Assembly (NCBI GenBank): GCA_900770705.1
Contig: CAAGLF010000027.1
Span: forward strand, 1 to 64,000
Reading direction: 5' to 3'
Origin: Bacteroidaceae bacterium
GTDB lineage: Bacteria > Bacteroidota > Bacteroidia > Bacteroidales > Bacteroidaceae
DNA length: 64,000 bases
Position numbers and translations under genes: made by a program. Each line of letters begins with the position of its first letter. The first letter of the stretch is position 1. The notes under the pieces were generated by a model. It did not search any database. It was not told the origin of the DNA and worked only from the letters and a program-made list of their open reading frames with translations. Shown piece by piece: positions 43,728 to 52,573 of the stretch.

Positions 43728-44645
43728 TCAGCTTGCTCCGTCCACCTGTAACTCCAGTCCGTCGTAGGCAAAGTGCACGTGGGCGGGCAGTCGTGCCGCA
43801 CTGTCGGCATACAGGCCTGCTCCGTGCGACAGGTGTGTGAGGTAGACTTCCCTGGCACCTATCTGCTCCGCCATGGCGATGGCCTCGCCGATGGTCTGGT
43901 GCGAGTGGTGCGGACGGAAGCGCAGTGCCCCGACGATGAGTGTGTGCACTCCGTGCAGCTGCTGCAGGTCGAAGTCGTCCATACGTTTGACATCGGTGAT
44001 GTAGGCGGCCTGTCCGAAGCGATAGCCGAGGATGGGCATTCTCCCGTGCCATACCCGCAGCGGCGTGACGCGGAGACTGCCTGCCTCAACGTGCTCGTAG
44101 GGCGCAATGGCGTGGAGCTGCAGGGCCGGCACGCCGGGGTATTTCTGTTCGGCAAAGCAGTAGGGAATGCGCTGGCGCAAGTCGTCAAGCACATCGGCCT
44201 CGGCGTAGATGTCGACGTCGCCGAAGACGGCAAAAGGCCGCAGGTCGTCGAGCCCGGCCACGTGGTCGAAATGCTTGTGGGTGAGGAAAAGTCGATGGAT
44301 GGGCATTAACGCCATCGGAGGCTGCTCTGCCAGTTCCCTGCGTACGGCCTGCACGTCTGTTCCGGGCGGAAGGGGCATTTTCGTGAGGTCGGCGGGCTGC
44401 AGGAGTCCGGGGTGTGCGTGCAGCAGGCGGCACATCTGTTGCCGGAAGTCGGGTCCGCAGTCGAAAAGCAGGTTCTTCCCCTCCGTTGTGCAGACGAAGA
44501 GAGAACTGCGCAGGCGGTTGTCGCGCTTATCGGCGGAGCAGCATACCGCGCAGCGGCAACCCAGTTGCGGGACGCCTGTGCTTGTGCCGGTGCCGAGGAA
44601 GAAAATCCGCAGTCCGGGCTGCTTCGGAGGCGGGGTGGATGGCAT
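43728..44645 (-). CDS. MBL-fold metal-dependent hydrolase (PhnP-like)
   Basis: This 305-residue protein has the phosphodiesterase-type N-terminus FFLGTGTSTGVPQLGCRCAVC (residues of about 16-36, with the extra Cys pair of PhnP). The metal motif THKHFDHVAGLDD (HxHxDH) lies near 151-163, and YLTHLSHG near 271-278 supplies later His ligands. It is expected to hydrolyse a phosphodiester such as a cyclic nucleotide or phosphoribosyl cyclic phosphate; no phn genes are nearby. ATG 44645 (MPSTPPPKQPG) is chosen. murB lies 132 bp upstream on the same strand. Confidence 0.88.
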   Translation of the reverse strand: MPSTPPPKQPGLRIFFLGTGTSTGVPQLGCRCAVCCSADKRDNRLRSSLFVCTTEGKNLLFDCGPDFRQQMCRLLHAHPGLLQPADLTKMPLPPGTDVQAVRRELAEQPPMALMPIHRLFLTHKHFDHVAGLDDLRPFAVFGDVDIYAEADVLDDLRQRIPYCFAEQKYPGVPALQLHAIAPYEHVEAGSLRVTPLRVWHGRMPILGYRFGQAAYITDVKRMDDFDLQQLHGVHTLIVGALRFRPHHSHQTIGEAIAMAEQIGAREVYLTHLSHGAGLYADSAARLPAHVHFAYDGLELQVDGAS

Positions 44646-44777
44646 GGGAAAAGGGGGTGGGGATGTAAGGAAAAGTCCGGAGGCGGAAAAAAAAGGATTT
44701 CTGCTGGGGCCAGGCTGCTTGCTGCAGCGGTCTGGCTGTTCTTCCGCCCTGGTCATAAAACGATGCGGGGCGGTGCG

Positions 44778-45788
44778 TCAGATATAGTTGGCCTCCGGCG
44801 TGATGTCTACGCCGAAACGTGCTTTTACATCGGCTTGTACGCGCTCTGCGAGCTGCACTACTTCGCTCCCGGTGGCTCCGCCGAGATTGACAAGTACCAG
44901 GGCCTGCTTGCTGTAGACGCCGGCTCTTCCGAGCGAGCGGCCTTTCCAGCCGCATTGTTCTATCATCCATCCGGCAGAGAGCTTGATGCCGCCTTCTACG
45001 TCGTAGTGTGGTGCGTCGGGGTAGGCTGCTTGAATGCGCAGCCACGTGGCAGTGTCGACCACGGGGTTCATAAAGAAGGAGCCCGCGCTGCCTGTTTCGG
45101 CGGGGTCGGGGAGTTTGCGTCGTCGCACGTCGATGATGACGTCGCGCAGGGCTGCAGCGGTGAGTCTGCCGCCGCCGCGTTCTTCCCACTCCTTGCGGAG
45201 GCCTCCGTAGTGCAGCTGTGGCTCGAAGTGGCGGGCCAGGCGGAACACGACTGCCGTCACGGCGTATTGTCCGCGCAGTTCGTGCTTGAATATGCTGCTG
45301 CGGTAGGCGTATCTGCATTCGTCGTGACGGAAGGTGCGGGCCTCGCCTGTCTGCATACATACGGTCTCCACCTGCACGATGCGGTCGGCGGCCTCTACTC
45401 CGTAGGCGCCGATGTTCTGCACGGCGCTGGCTCCGACTTCTCCGGGTATGAGCGAGAGGTTTTCGAGGCCGTAGAGTCCCTGTTCGACGCACCAGGCCAC
45501 GAGTTCGTCCCACACTTCGCCGGCGCCTACCCACAGGAGTGTTTCTTCCGGCGATGGCTGTCCGATGATCTTGCGTCCATAAATGGCGCTGTGGAGCACG
45601 GTGCCGGCGTAGTCGCCCGTGAATAGCAGGTTGCTTCCGCCGCCAATGTGCAGCAGGGGGCCTGCCGGGTTGCTTTGCAGGAATGCCTGCAGTTCTTCGA
45701 CCGAGGCGTATTCTGCGAAGCGGCTGCACCGGGTGTCTATGCCGAAGGTGTTGTGGTGCAGGAGGGAGTAGTTTTCGAGTATCTTCAT
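44778..45788 (-). CDS. murB: UDP-N-acetylenolpyruvoylglucosamine reductase
   Basis: This 336-residue FAD enzyme reduces the MurA product to UDP-MurNAc. LLHIGGGSNLLFTGDYAG (about 46-63) is the FAD site. LSLIPGEVGASAVQNIGAYG near 110-129 is the second flavin-contacting block. GSFFMNPVV near 223-231 holds the catalytic Ser, and the final PEANYI has the catalytic Glu. The C-terminal extension and length fit type I (E. coli-like) MurB. It lies in an operon with DUF4348 upstream (40 bp). Confidence 0.96.
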   Translation of the reverse strand: MKILENYSLLHHNTFGIDTRCSRFAEYASVEELQAFLQSNPAGPLLHIGGGSNLLFTGDYAGTVLHSAIYGRKIIGQPSPEETLLWVGAGEVWDELVAWCVEQGLYGLENLSLIPGEVGASAVQNIGAYGVEAADRIVQVETVCMQTGEARTFRHDECRYAYRSSIFKHELRGQYAVTAVVFRLARHFEPQLHYGGLRKEWEERGGGRLTAAALRDVIIDVRRRKLPDPAETGSAGSFFMNPVVDTATWLRIQAAYPDAPHYDVEGGIKLSAGWMIEQCGWKGRSLGRAGVYSKQALVLVNLGGATGSEVVQLAERVQADVKARFGVDITPEANYI

Positions 45789-45828
45789 AAGCGGGAGGGT
45801 GCTGGGGCCGCAGGGTTGTCGGGGCGGC

Positions 45829-46650
45829 TTAGTTGTCGAGGCTGGTGAGGAGCCACATTCCCTTTATCTTCTTGAAGGTGAGCGTACAGCTCATTCCGCC
45901 CGACATGCTGCTGAGTACGAGCACGCGGGTGTGGGTGTTTTCGTACGACTGTCCGTAGTTGATGTTGGTGATGACGCCTTGCGGCAGTTCGGGCCGATAG
46001 TCTGGCCACTGGTCTGCGGTGACGGTGCCTTCTATCTCCTGGAAATTGTCGTAATCGTAGGTTTTGAAGTGGAATGTCTCGGCGATATGTGCCTGCTGGT
46101 AGGCTTCATCGTTGACGAAGCGGTTGAGAAAATCGTAGAAGTCGGCGTTGGCGTTGTGGTGGAAGGCGTGTTCCACGATTTTCTCCAGTCTCCATTGTCC
46201 TCTGTGCTTCAGAAAGTCGTATTCCTTCACCCTTTTCTGCCGCAGGTACACCCATTCGACGACTACGTGGCTGAGGGATGTGTCTTTCTCGCAGCCCACG
46301 GAGCGTTCGTCGGCGAAAATCATTGTGTAGTAGTCCTTTCGTGCGTAGAGGCGGTCGAAGGTCCATTCTTCGGGCCTGATGTGCTTCACTGTCCCGTCGA
46401 CTGCTACTTCGAGGGGGAACTTGATGCGTTCTTGCTGGAACTTGCGGTTGCGCATGAAGTTGTAGATGAAGTCGTCGAACAAGCCATCGGCCACTGCGGG
46501 CGGTTCGGGCTCGCTGACTGCGGTGGTGTCGGCGGCGGTGTCGGCAGCCAGCGTGTCGGGCTGCGTCTTGGCCGGTTCTTCCGGCTTGCTCTGCCGGCAA
46601 GCCAGAGGGATTGTCATCAGCAGGATGAACAAAAGCAAAGAGTGTCTCAT
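45829..46650 (-). CDS. DUF4348 lipoprotein
   Basis: This 273-residue protein has signal and lipobox MRHSLLLFILLMTIPLACRQ (lipid Cys at 18), then a Pro/Thr/Ala-rich linker (about 22-52) and the DUF4348 domain (about 55-270; DDFIYNFMRNRKFQQERIKF near its start). The family is restricted to Bacteroidales and its function is unknown. The operon with murB suggests an envelope role. ATG 46650 is chosen because it gives the lipobox; the longer frame runs through the divergent promoter. Confidence 0.83.
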   Translation of the reverse strand: MRHSLLLFILLMTIPLACRQSKPEEPAKTQPDTLAADTAADTTAVSEPEPPAVADGLFDDFIYNFMRNRKFQQERIKFPLEVAVDGTVKHIRPEEWTFDRLYARKDYYTMIFADERSVGCEKDTSLSHVVVEWVYLRQKRVKEYDFLKHRGQWRLEKIVEHAFHHNANADFYDFLNRFVNDEAYQQAHIAETFHFKTYDYDNFQEIEGTVTADQWPDYRPELPQGVITNINYGQSYENTHTRVLVLSSMSGGMSCTLTFKKIKGMWLLTSLDN

Positions 46651-46735
46651 CTGAACGTTTCCTAAATGCCGTGTGCGAAAAGCCGGCTGCTCCCGGAAGA
46701 GCGGCTGGCGGTGCGCCCGGCCTTGTTCTGACGGG

Positions 46736-46743
46736 CAAAAATA
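46736..46743 (-). promoter_or_regulatory. -7 box of the DUF4348-murB operon
   Basis: TATTTTTG on the minus strand, 85 nt upstream of the DUF4348 ATG. Confidence 0.5.
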
Positions 46744-46786
46744 CGGCTTTTCCGCTGAAGAAAGGGCGTATTTCATAATAATTTTT

Positions 46787-46794
46787 TACCTTTG
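46787..46794 (+). promoter_or_regulatory. -7 box of pheS
   Basis: TACCTTTG lies in an AT-rich stretch about 200 nt before the pheS ATG. Confidence 0.5.
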
Positions 46795-46834
46795 CAGAGC
46801 AAAAAAAGGGAATGCCGTAGCCGGCCTTTCGTAT

Positions 46835-46915
46835 CGCGGCGGAAATTTTTCTAACCGGCCTTGGAAATTTTTTTTCCGGCCTTGCAGTTTTTCCGTTCTC
46901 CGAGGTTCTGCCGGC
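46835..46915. repeat. Dispersed element, copy 10, in the pheS leader
   Basis: CGCGGCGGAAATTTTTC, then CCGGCCTTGGAAATT and CCGGCCTTGCAGTTTTTCCG in tandem, then CTCCGAGGTTCTGCC (46898-46912, identical to 40452-40466). The T-run plus GGCCTTG block also matches the frr leader. Confidence 0.72.
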
Positions 46916-46996
46916 GCCCTATGGGGGAAGGTGAGGCCGCAGCCGTGTGCCGGCGTTTTCCCAGGTCGAGAATTGAAAATACATCCTCAAAACACT

Positions 46997-48016
46997 ATGA
47001 TAGCAAAGATAGAAAACCTGCTGAAAGAGGTGGCAGGACTTACCGCCTCCGACGAAAAAGAAGTGGAAGCCCTCCGCATTAAATATCTCTCGAAGAAAGG
47101 TGTGCTGAACGACCTGATGGCCGAATTCCGCACCGTGGCTCCCGAGCAGAAGAGGGAGCTGGGTATGCGTCTGAATGAGCTGAAGACTGCCATACAGGAC
47201 AAGCTGGGCGCGCTCAGGGCCGAGACGGCCACGAAGGAGGAGGACCATAGCGGTATTGACCTCACGCGCACTGCCTATCCCGTACGCCTGGGTACGCGCC
47301 ACCCCCTGAGTATCGTGAAGAACGAGATTATCGACATCTTCAGCCGCCTCGGCTTCTCGCTGGCTGATGGTCCGGAGGTGGAGGACGACTGGCACGTGTT
47401 CTCTTCGATGAATTTTGCCGAAGACCATCCGGCTCGCGATATGCAGGATACCTTCTTCATCGAGCAACATCCCGACATCATTCTCCGCACGCACACCTCG
47501 AGCGTGCAGAGCCGTGTGATGGAGACGCAGCAGCCTCCCATCCGCGTGATTTGTCCGGGCCGCGTGTATCGCAACGAGGCTATCTCGGCCCGCGCCCACT
47601 GCTTTTTCCACCAGGTGGAGGGGCTCTACATCGACAAGGACGTGTCGTTCACGGACCTGAAGCAGGTGTTGCTCACCTTTGCCCGCGAGATGTTCGGCGC
47701 CGACACCAAGATACGCCTGCGTCCCTCCTATTTCCCGTTCACCGAGCCCAGCGCAGAGATGGACATCAGCTGCAACATCTGCGGCGGCGAGGGCTGCGCG
47801 TTCTGCAAGCACACCGGCTGGGTGGAGATTCTGGGCTGCGGAATGGTGGATCCCAATGTGCTCGAGGCCAACGGCATTGACCCGAAGATCTACAAGGGCT
47901 ACGCCTTCGGAATGGGCGTGGAGCGTATCACGAACTTGAAGTATCAGGTGAAGGACCTACGCCTCTTCTCCGAAAACGACGTGCGCTTTCTGGAAGAATT
48001 TACGTCGGCCAATTAG
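46997..48016 (+). CDS. pheS: Phenylalanyl-tRNA synthetase alpha subunit
   Basis: The product is 339 residues. Coiled coil lies at about 1-85 and the class II catalytic core after it, with RTHTSSVQSRVMETQQPP near 165 (motif 2 region), HCFFHQVEGLYID near 200 and the motif 3 block YAFGMGVERITNLKYQVKDLR cut across residues of about 305-325. The CNICGGEGCAFCKHTGWVEI insert near 260 is typical of bacterial PheS. It charges tRNA-Phe with PheT, which is not in this window. ATG 46997 matches the usual length; the frame upstream is non-coding leader. Confidence 0.97.
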   Translation: MIAKIENLLKEVAGLTASDEKEVEALRIKYLSKKGVLNDLMAEFRTVAPEQKRELGMRLNELKTAIQDKLGALRAETATKEEDHSGIDLTRTAYPVRLGTRHPLSIVKNEIIDIFSRLGFSLADGPEVEDDWHVFSSMNFAEDHPARDMQDTFFIEQHPDIILRTHTSSVQSRVMETQQPPIRVICPGRVYRNEAISARAHCFFHQVEGLYIDKDVSFTDLKQVLLTFAREMFGADTKIRLRPSYFPFTEPSAEMDISCNICGGEGCAFCKHTGWVEILGCGMVDPNVLEANGIDPKIYKGYAFGMGVERITNLKYQVKDLRLFSENDVRFLEEFTSAN

Positions 48017-48035
48017 TGCCGCCGGCGTTTCTGCT

Positions 48036-48081
48036 GCGGACGGGCGGGCAAACAGCACTTTGCCCGCCCGTCCGCACTTTT
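48036..48081 (+). terminator. Terminator of pheS
   Basis: GCGGACGGGCGGGCAAA pairs perfectly over 17 bp with TTTGCCCGCCCGTCCGC around CAGCAC, then ACTTTT. It begins 20 bp after the pheS stop. Confidence 0.88.
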
Positions 48082-48100
48082 ATCCGCCTATATATAAATA

Positions 48101-49462
48101 ATGTCTGCCCCCGTCCGTCTCTTCCGGCGCAGCTATGTCTGCATCCTGGCGGCCAACTTCCTGCTTTTCTTCGGATTCTGGCTGCTTATTCCCGTGCTGC
48201 CTTTTTATCTGAAGGAGCAATTCGGTTGTGCCGAGGCCACCATCGGCGCTATCTTGAGCTGCTATACGATTTCCGCGCTCTGCGTGCGGCCTTTCTCGGG
48301 GGCCCTGCTCGATACCTTTCCCCGGCGTCCGCTCTACCTGCTGGCCTATCTGGTTTTCACCCTGCTTTTTGCCGGTTACATCGTGGCCGGCACGCTCCTC
48401 GTGTTTGTGGCACTACGTATGGCGCACGGCCTGGCTTTCGGTACGGTGACGGTGGGCGGCAATACGCTGGTGGTCGACATCATGCCGGCCCAGCGACGGG
48501 GCGAGGGCCTGGGATATTATGGTCTGACGAACAATCTGGCTATGAGTCTCGGCCCGATGGTCGGCCTGTTGTTGCACGGCGTAGTGTCGTTCGACGTGAT
48601 ATTCTGCATTTCCCTGGCAGCCTGTACGGCGGGCCTGCTGTTTGCCTCGCAAGCCAGGCCGCCCCAGAAGCGGCCGGCGGCCGTGGAGGAGTCCGCCCCG
48701 CACGCAGCGGTCGCTCCCCTCGTGCCATCGGCGCGGAACGACTGCGGCAATAGTAAAAACTTCTGCGGCGTAAATCGCGATTATCGCCGCGAAAAGAGGG
48801 AGGACCGCCGCGAAACTTCCGCCTTCGAACGTGTGTTGCAGCGCAAGCTCGACCGCTTCATCCTCTTGCGTGGTCTGCCGGCCGGCTTCGCCCTTATGCT
48901 GCTCTCCATCCCGTATGGGGCGACCACCAACTTCGTGGCAATGTATGTCGAGCAGATAGGGCTGCCTGTCGAGCCCGGCTATTTCTTTACCCTGCTGGCC
49001 TGCGGAATGGGCGTGTCGCGGCTCTTCGCCGGCAAATATGTGGACAAGGGCTACGTGACGGAGTGCATACACTATGGTTTCTACCTCGTGATCCTCGCTT
49101 TTATGCTGCTGGGCGCGTGTCCCTGGGTGGCAGAGCGGGCCGCTGCAGCGGCTGTGGCTGCTTTCTTTGCCGTACCCCTGCTGCAGGGCGTGGGCTTCGG
49201 CATTATGTTTCCTGCCTACAATTCTCTCTACATCAATCTGGCGCGTCACGACCAGCGAGCTACGGCCACCAGTACGTATCTCACCTCCTGGGACCTGGGC
49301 ATCGGGCTCGGAATGGTGCTGAGCGGACTTATTGCCGAGTGCTTCTCCTTCTCCGCCGTCTATCTCACCGGCGGCGTGCTCTGTATGATAGCTATGGCCT
49401 TCTTCGACTACATCGTCACGCCCCACTATCACCATTACGTCGTGTCCGGACGCCGCAGCTGA
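48101..49462 (+). CDS. MFS drug/sugar exporter with a repeat-derived central loop
   Basis: This 453-residue major facilitator has twelve helices: six at about 12-185 and six at about 250-440. Motif A-like GALLDTFPRRPLYL near 68-81 and the alternation of helices fit the drug:H+ antiporter group. Its length is 50-60 residues above the usual 390-400. The excess is the central cytoplasmic loop (about 187-245), part of which is encoded by a dispersed element (NSKNFCGVNRDYRREKRED). The substrate is unknown. Confidence 0.88.
   Translation: MSAPVRLFRRSYVCILAANFLLFFGFWLLIPVLPFYLKEQFGCAEATIGAILSCYTISALCVRPFSGALLDTFPRRPLYLLAYLVFTLLFAGYIVAGTLLVFVALRMAHGLAFGTVTVGGNTLVVDIMPAQRRGEGLGYYGLTNNLAMSLGPMVGLLLHGVVSFDVIFCISLAACTAGLLFASQARPPQKRPAAVEESAPHAAVAPLVPSARNDCGNSKNFCGVNRDYRREKREDRRETSAFERVLQRKLDRFILLRGLPAGFALMLLSIPYGATTNFVAMYVEQIGLPVEPGYFFTLLACGMGVSRLFAGKYVDKGYVTECIHYGFYLVILAFMLLGACPWVAERAAAAAVAAFFAVPLLQGVGFGIMFPAYNSLYINLARHDQRATATSTYLTSWDLGIGLGMVLSGLIAECFSFSAVYLTGGVLCMIAMAFFDYIVTPHYHHYVVSGRRS
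48741..48823. repeat. Dispersed element, copy 11, inside the MFS gene
   Basis: AAAAACTTCTGCGGCG, GCGGCG...TTATCGCCGC and GACCGCCGCGAAACTTCCGC match intergenic copies near 1709-1735, 4350 and 28085-28115. The element stays open in the coding frame. Confidence 0.7.
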
Positions 49463-49578
49463 GCCGCCCTGCCGCCTATGGGCGTGGCCAGCGGCAGCAA
49501 AAGGGTAAAAACGGCACATTTCAGGCCCGAAGTGCGCAAAGAAGCCGGAAGTTTCGCCCCGGAAACGGAAAAAAGTTG

Positions 49579-49586
49579 TATTTTTG
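49579..49586 (+). promoter_or_regulatory. -7 box of the 49683-52339 gene cluster
   Basis: TATTTTTG, with TTTCG 22 bp upstream (49552-49556) as a possible -33 box. The leader to ATG 49683 is about 90 nt. Confidence 0.55.
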
Positions 49587-49682
49587 CAGCCGGTTTTTGC
49601 ACGCTGACGCCGCTCGTTGTGCAAAAAAGCGTGCCCGATGAACGCACAAATGCAATAATCTCATCCATAAGCTTTCGAAACA

Positions 49683-50630
49683 ATGGCTACAAACGACAAC
49701 CTTTCCACACAGAAGCCTTCCGGTGCCGCTTGCTCCGACAGACCTTCCCGTCAGAGCAAGGCCGGCTGGATAGTAGCCGCCATCCTGCTCCTTCTGCTCG
49801 TCGGCGGAGGACTGGGCGTGTACTTCTATTTCAACTCCATGCATACCAATCAGGCCGAAGAGACCGCCTACGCCATTCTGGAGGACAACTGCGACACCGC
49901 CGACTACGAGGCATTTCTGGCTGCCTACCCCGAAAGCCGGTATACGGCCGAGGTGAAGGCACGGCTGGAGGACCTGCGACGCGAAGAGAGCGCCTGGGAC
50001 AATCTCCGCCTGTCGGACAACGTGCTCCTGCTGCGCCGATTCCTCGACGAACATGCCGGCAACAAGCGCCTGGCACTGCTCTGCGGACAGCGTATCGACT
50101 CGCTCGACTGGGTGGCCGCACGGAAGGAGGGCACGCCCGAAGCCTACCAGCGCTACCGTGAGCAGCACCCCGACGGACGATATCTTGCGGAAGCCTCCGT
50201 GGCAGAGGACAACGCCATCGAGATGCAGCTCACCGATGAAGAGCGCGTGGTAGTGGAGGCCACTGTCGAGAACTTCTTCAACGCCTTCGCCGCCAACGAC
50301 GACGCTACCTACTGTTCGCTCATCACGCCGACGATGAAACACTTTCTTGGCAAGAAAAACGCCACCAAAGCCGACGTCATAGCCAGCATCAGCAGGATGT
50401 TCAACGAACACATAGAGCGCTGCACGTTCACCATCAACGACGACTACGAAATCGAGAAACTGCAGGAGGAAGGACAGACTGCCTTCCGCGCCGCCTTCAG
50501 CGTAGACCAGCGGATTACCCGCGACAACGAGGGGAAAACCTTCGGCTCCTACAAGGCCGAAGTACGGCTGAACAGCCAGTTCAAACTTACCGCCTTGCAG
50601 ATGACGGAGATATCTGCCAAGCGCGACTAG
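49683..50630 (+). CDS. Membrane-anchored protein of unknown function
   Basis: This 315-residue protein has a polar N-terminus, one membrane helix (about 28-50: WIVAAILLLLLVGGGLGVYF) and a large C-terminal domain. Residues of about 55-150 look like short helical repeats with TPR-like character (YAILEDNCDTADYEAFLAAY), and about 180-310 resembles an NTF2/SnoaL-like alpha-beta fold (VEATVENFFNAFAANDDATY). I recognise no named family. It leads a five-gene plus-strand run. Confidence 0.75.
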   Translation: MATNDNLSTQKPSGAACSDRPSRQSKAGWIVAAILLLLLVGGGLGVYFYFNSMHTNQAEETAYAILEDNCDTADYEAFLAAYPESRYTAEVKARLEDLRREESAWDNLRLSDNVLLLRRFLDEHAGNKRLALLCGQRIDSLDWVAARKEGTPEAYQRYREQHPDGRYLAEASVAEDNAIEMQLTDEERVVVEATVENFFNAFAANDDATYCSLITPTMKHFLGKKNATKADVIASISRMFNEHIERCTFTINDDYEIEKLQEEGQTAFRAAFSVDQRITRDNEGKTFGSYKAEVRLNSQFKLTALQMTEISAKRD

Positions 50631-50655
50631 AGAGCCCAAACACATCCCGAACACT

Positions 50656-51117
50656 ATGATAACGATTCACAATTACGAAGAATTCGCCTCCTATCTCGGC
50701 AAGGAAATAGGCGTGTCCGACTGGTTGGAAGTTCCCCAGTCGCGTATCAATCAGTTTGCCGACGCCACCCTCGATCACCAGTGGATACACGTTGACGAAG
50801 AGAGGGCCCGGCAGGAAAGTCCTTTTGGCCAGACCATCGTACACGGCTACCTGACGCTCTCGCTCTTGCCCTATCTGTGGCAGCAGTTGATACAGGTGGA
50901 AAACCTGAAGCTGATGGTGAACTACGGTATGGACAAAATGAAGTTCGGCCAGGCCGTACTCTCGGGCCAGTCCGTGCGCCTTGTGGCCTCGCTGCACAGC
51001 CTGGTCAATCTCAGAGGTATAGCCAAGGCTGAAATCAAGTTTGCCATCGAGATCAAGGACCAGAAGAAGCACGCCATCGACGGCATAGCCACCTTCCTCT
51101 ACCACTTCAACGACTGA
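50656..51117 (+). CDS. MaoC-like dehydratase/hydratase
   Basis: This 153-residue single hot-dog domain protein has the hydratase-2 catalytic motif FADATLDHQWIHVDEERA (about 35-52, Asp40 and His45 as catalytic pair) and GQTIVHGYLTLSLLPYLWQQ near 58-77. It would hydrate an enoyl-CoA or related thioester. No polyhydroxyalkanoate or beta-oxidation genes are adjacent. It is 25 bp after the previous gene. Confidence 0.9.
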   Translation: MITIHNYEEFASYLGKEIGVSDWLEVPQSRINQFADATLDHQWIHVDEERARQESPFGQTIVHGYLTLSLLPYLWQQLIQVENLKLMVNYGMDKMKFGQAVLSGQSVRLVASLHSLVNLRGIAKAEIKFAIEIKDQKKHAIDGIATFLYHFND

Positions 51118-51155
51118 CGGCAGCCGCCGAAAGAGAGAGTAGCAGCAGCCCGACA

Positions 51156-51752
51156 ATGGACACTTACCGCACTTTGGCTTCGTCTGGCGAGGCACAGTTC
51201 ACCGAGAAACGCAGCAGGTTCCTCGCCTTTGCCTGCCATGTGGCCGACGAAGCCGAGGCCCGCGGGCGGGTGGCCGAGTTGCGCAAGCGTTACTACGACG
51301 CCCGCCATGTATGCTGGGCCTATGCCATCGGTTTCAACGGCGAAAGCACCCGTGCCAACGACGACGGCGAGCCTTCCGGCTCTGCCGGCAAGCCCATCCT
51401 GGGCAGAATCGTCTCTGCCGGCCTCACCTTCACGCTCGTCTGCGTGGTGCGCTACTTTGGCGGCGTGAAGCTCGGTACGGGCGGTCTGGCCGTGGCCTAC
51501 AAGACGGCTGCCGCCCTGGCGCTGGAAGCCGCCACGGCCGAGGAGCGCATTCAGACACAGCGTCTGCAGGCCGACTGTCCCTACGCCGACGTGGACCAAG
51601 CTATGCGCAAGGTGCGCGACTGCGGCGCCGACATCGTGGCACGCGAATATACCGCCGTCTCCACCGTGCTTACCATAGAGGTGCGGCTCGACGAGGCTGC
51701 CCGCCTGCGAGCATCGCTCGGCACTATGCTCGGTGTGCAGCTGCTATCGTAG
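51156..51752 (+). CDS. YigZ/IMPACT family protein
   Basis: This 198-residue protein has an N-terminal UPF0029 domain (about 15-125) with ANDDGEPSGSAGKPIL near 67-82 and VVRYFGGVKLGTGGLAVAYK near 97-116, the two defining motifs. A smaller C-terminal ferredoxin-like domain (about 135-195) follows. Relatives are YigZ and yeast Yih1; the bacterial role is unresolved. It lies 38 bp after the MaoC gene. Confidence 0.92.
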   Translation: MDTYRTLASSGEAQFTEKRSRFLAFACHVADEAEARGRVAELRKRYYDARHVCWAYAIGFNGESTRANDDGEPSGSAGKPILGRIVSAGLTFTLVCVVRYFGGVKLGTGGLAVAYKTAAALALEAATAEERIQTQRLQADCPYADVDQAMRKVRDCGADIVAREYTAVSTVLTIEVRLDEAARLRASLGTMLGVQLLS

Positions 51753-51814
51753 GATTCCCTGCAGCCGTCTGCCATCGCGACTGTGGCGGCTGACCACCCA
51801 ATCACAGAAAGAAG

Positions 51815-52339
51815 ATGAAAATACTCCCCCTTGCCGCCTGCCCCGACTGGCTCGATGCCTGCGTGCGGCTGTACGAAGAAGCCTTTCCACCCGCCGAACG
51901 CCGTACGGCCACGGGCTGGAAGCTGCAGATTGCCACACGTCCGCGCTTCGATGTGCACGTGCTGGAGGACGAAGCTGGCTTTGCCGGTTTCATCAGCAGC
52001 TGGCAGTTGAGCCGCTGCCGCTATGTGGAACATTTCGCCGTGCTGCCCGAGCGGCGTTCTGGCGGCATAGGAACGCAGGCGCTGGCTGCCTTTCTGCGTA
52101 TGTGCGGCGATACGCCCGTCGTGCTCGAGGTGGAGTTGCCCGAGAGTGAGCTGGCCGTGCGCCGTATCGGCTTCTACCGTCGCAATGGCTTCGTGCTGAG
52201 CGAGCTGGACTACCTGCAACCACCCTATGAAGCCGGCGGAGAGCTGCTCCCCCTACGCCTGATGACGTACGGCGAGGTGGAAAGGCTCGACCAGGTGGCC
52301 CGCGAAATCCACCGCGTGGTCTACCAGTACGAGGACTGA
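51815..52339 (+). CDS. GNAT-family N-acetyltransferase
   Basis: This 174-residue protein has acetyl-CoA binding motif VLPERRSGGIGTQALAAFL (about 76-94; R/Q-x-x-G-x-G/A) and the following ELPESELAVRRIGFYRRNGF region near 110-130 typical of small-molecule GNATs. The substrate is unknown. A terminator 60 bp later closes the cluster that began near 49.6 kb. Confidence 0.87.
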   Translation: MKILPLAACPDWLDACVRLYEEAFPPAERRTATGWKLQIATRPRFDVHVLEDEAGFAGFISSWQLSRCRYVEHFAVLPERRSGGIGTQALAAFLRMCGDTPVVLEVELPESELAVRRIGFYRRNGFVLSELDYLQPPYEAGGELLPLRLMTYGEVERLDQVAREIHRVVYQYED

Positions 52340-52398
52340 GCACGCCGCCGGTTCGCTGTGGCGGATGTCGGCAGAAATACTTCCGAGTTGCCTTTCCC

Positions 52399-52439
52399 TA
52401 AGTGGCCTGTAAGAAAAATTTCGGGCCACTAATTTTTTT
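52399..52439 (+). terminator. Terminator after the GNAT gene
   Basis: TTAGTGGCC-type pairing: AGTGGCC (52401-52407) with GGCCACT (52424-52430), followed by AATTTTTTT. The next bases, CTGTCTCCGTACTTCTCC, match 17 of 18 with those after the gltBD terminator. Confidence 0.8.
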
Positions 52440-52573
52440 CTGTCTCCGTACTTCTCCCTGCTGTCGTGGCAAAGAGGGGGGCGCGCCTTGGCGTTTCCGG
52501 CCGTTCGCCCCCTTTTCGGTGTCGCTGGCAGCATTTTTCGGCAGGGTAGGGCGGCCGTACTCGAAAATTATTG

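Larger units (their letters stand above)
46651..46996. other. Divergent spacer between the DUF4348 gene and pheS
   Basis: This 346-bp spacer holds back-to-back -7 boxes (46736-46743 minus, 46787-46794 plus) and a dispersed element (46835-46915) in the 200-nt pheS leader. I could not make a T-box or other known leader structure. Confidence 0.6.

Noticed and set aside
46795..46996. T-box or amino-acid attenuator in the pheS leader
   Set aside because: No leader peptide rich in Phe codons, no T-box sequence and no terminator/antiterminator pair could be drawn; T-boxes are also rare in this phylum.
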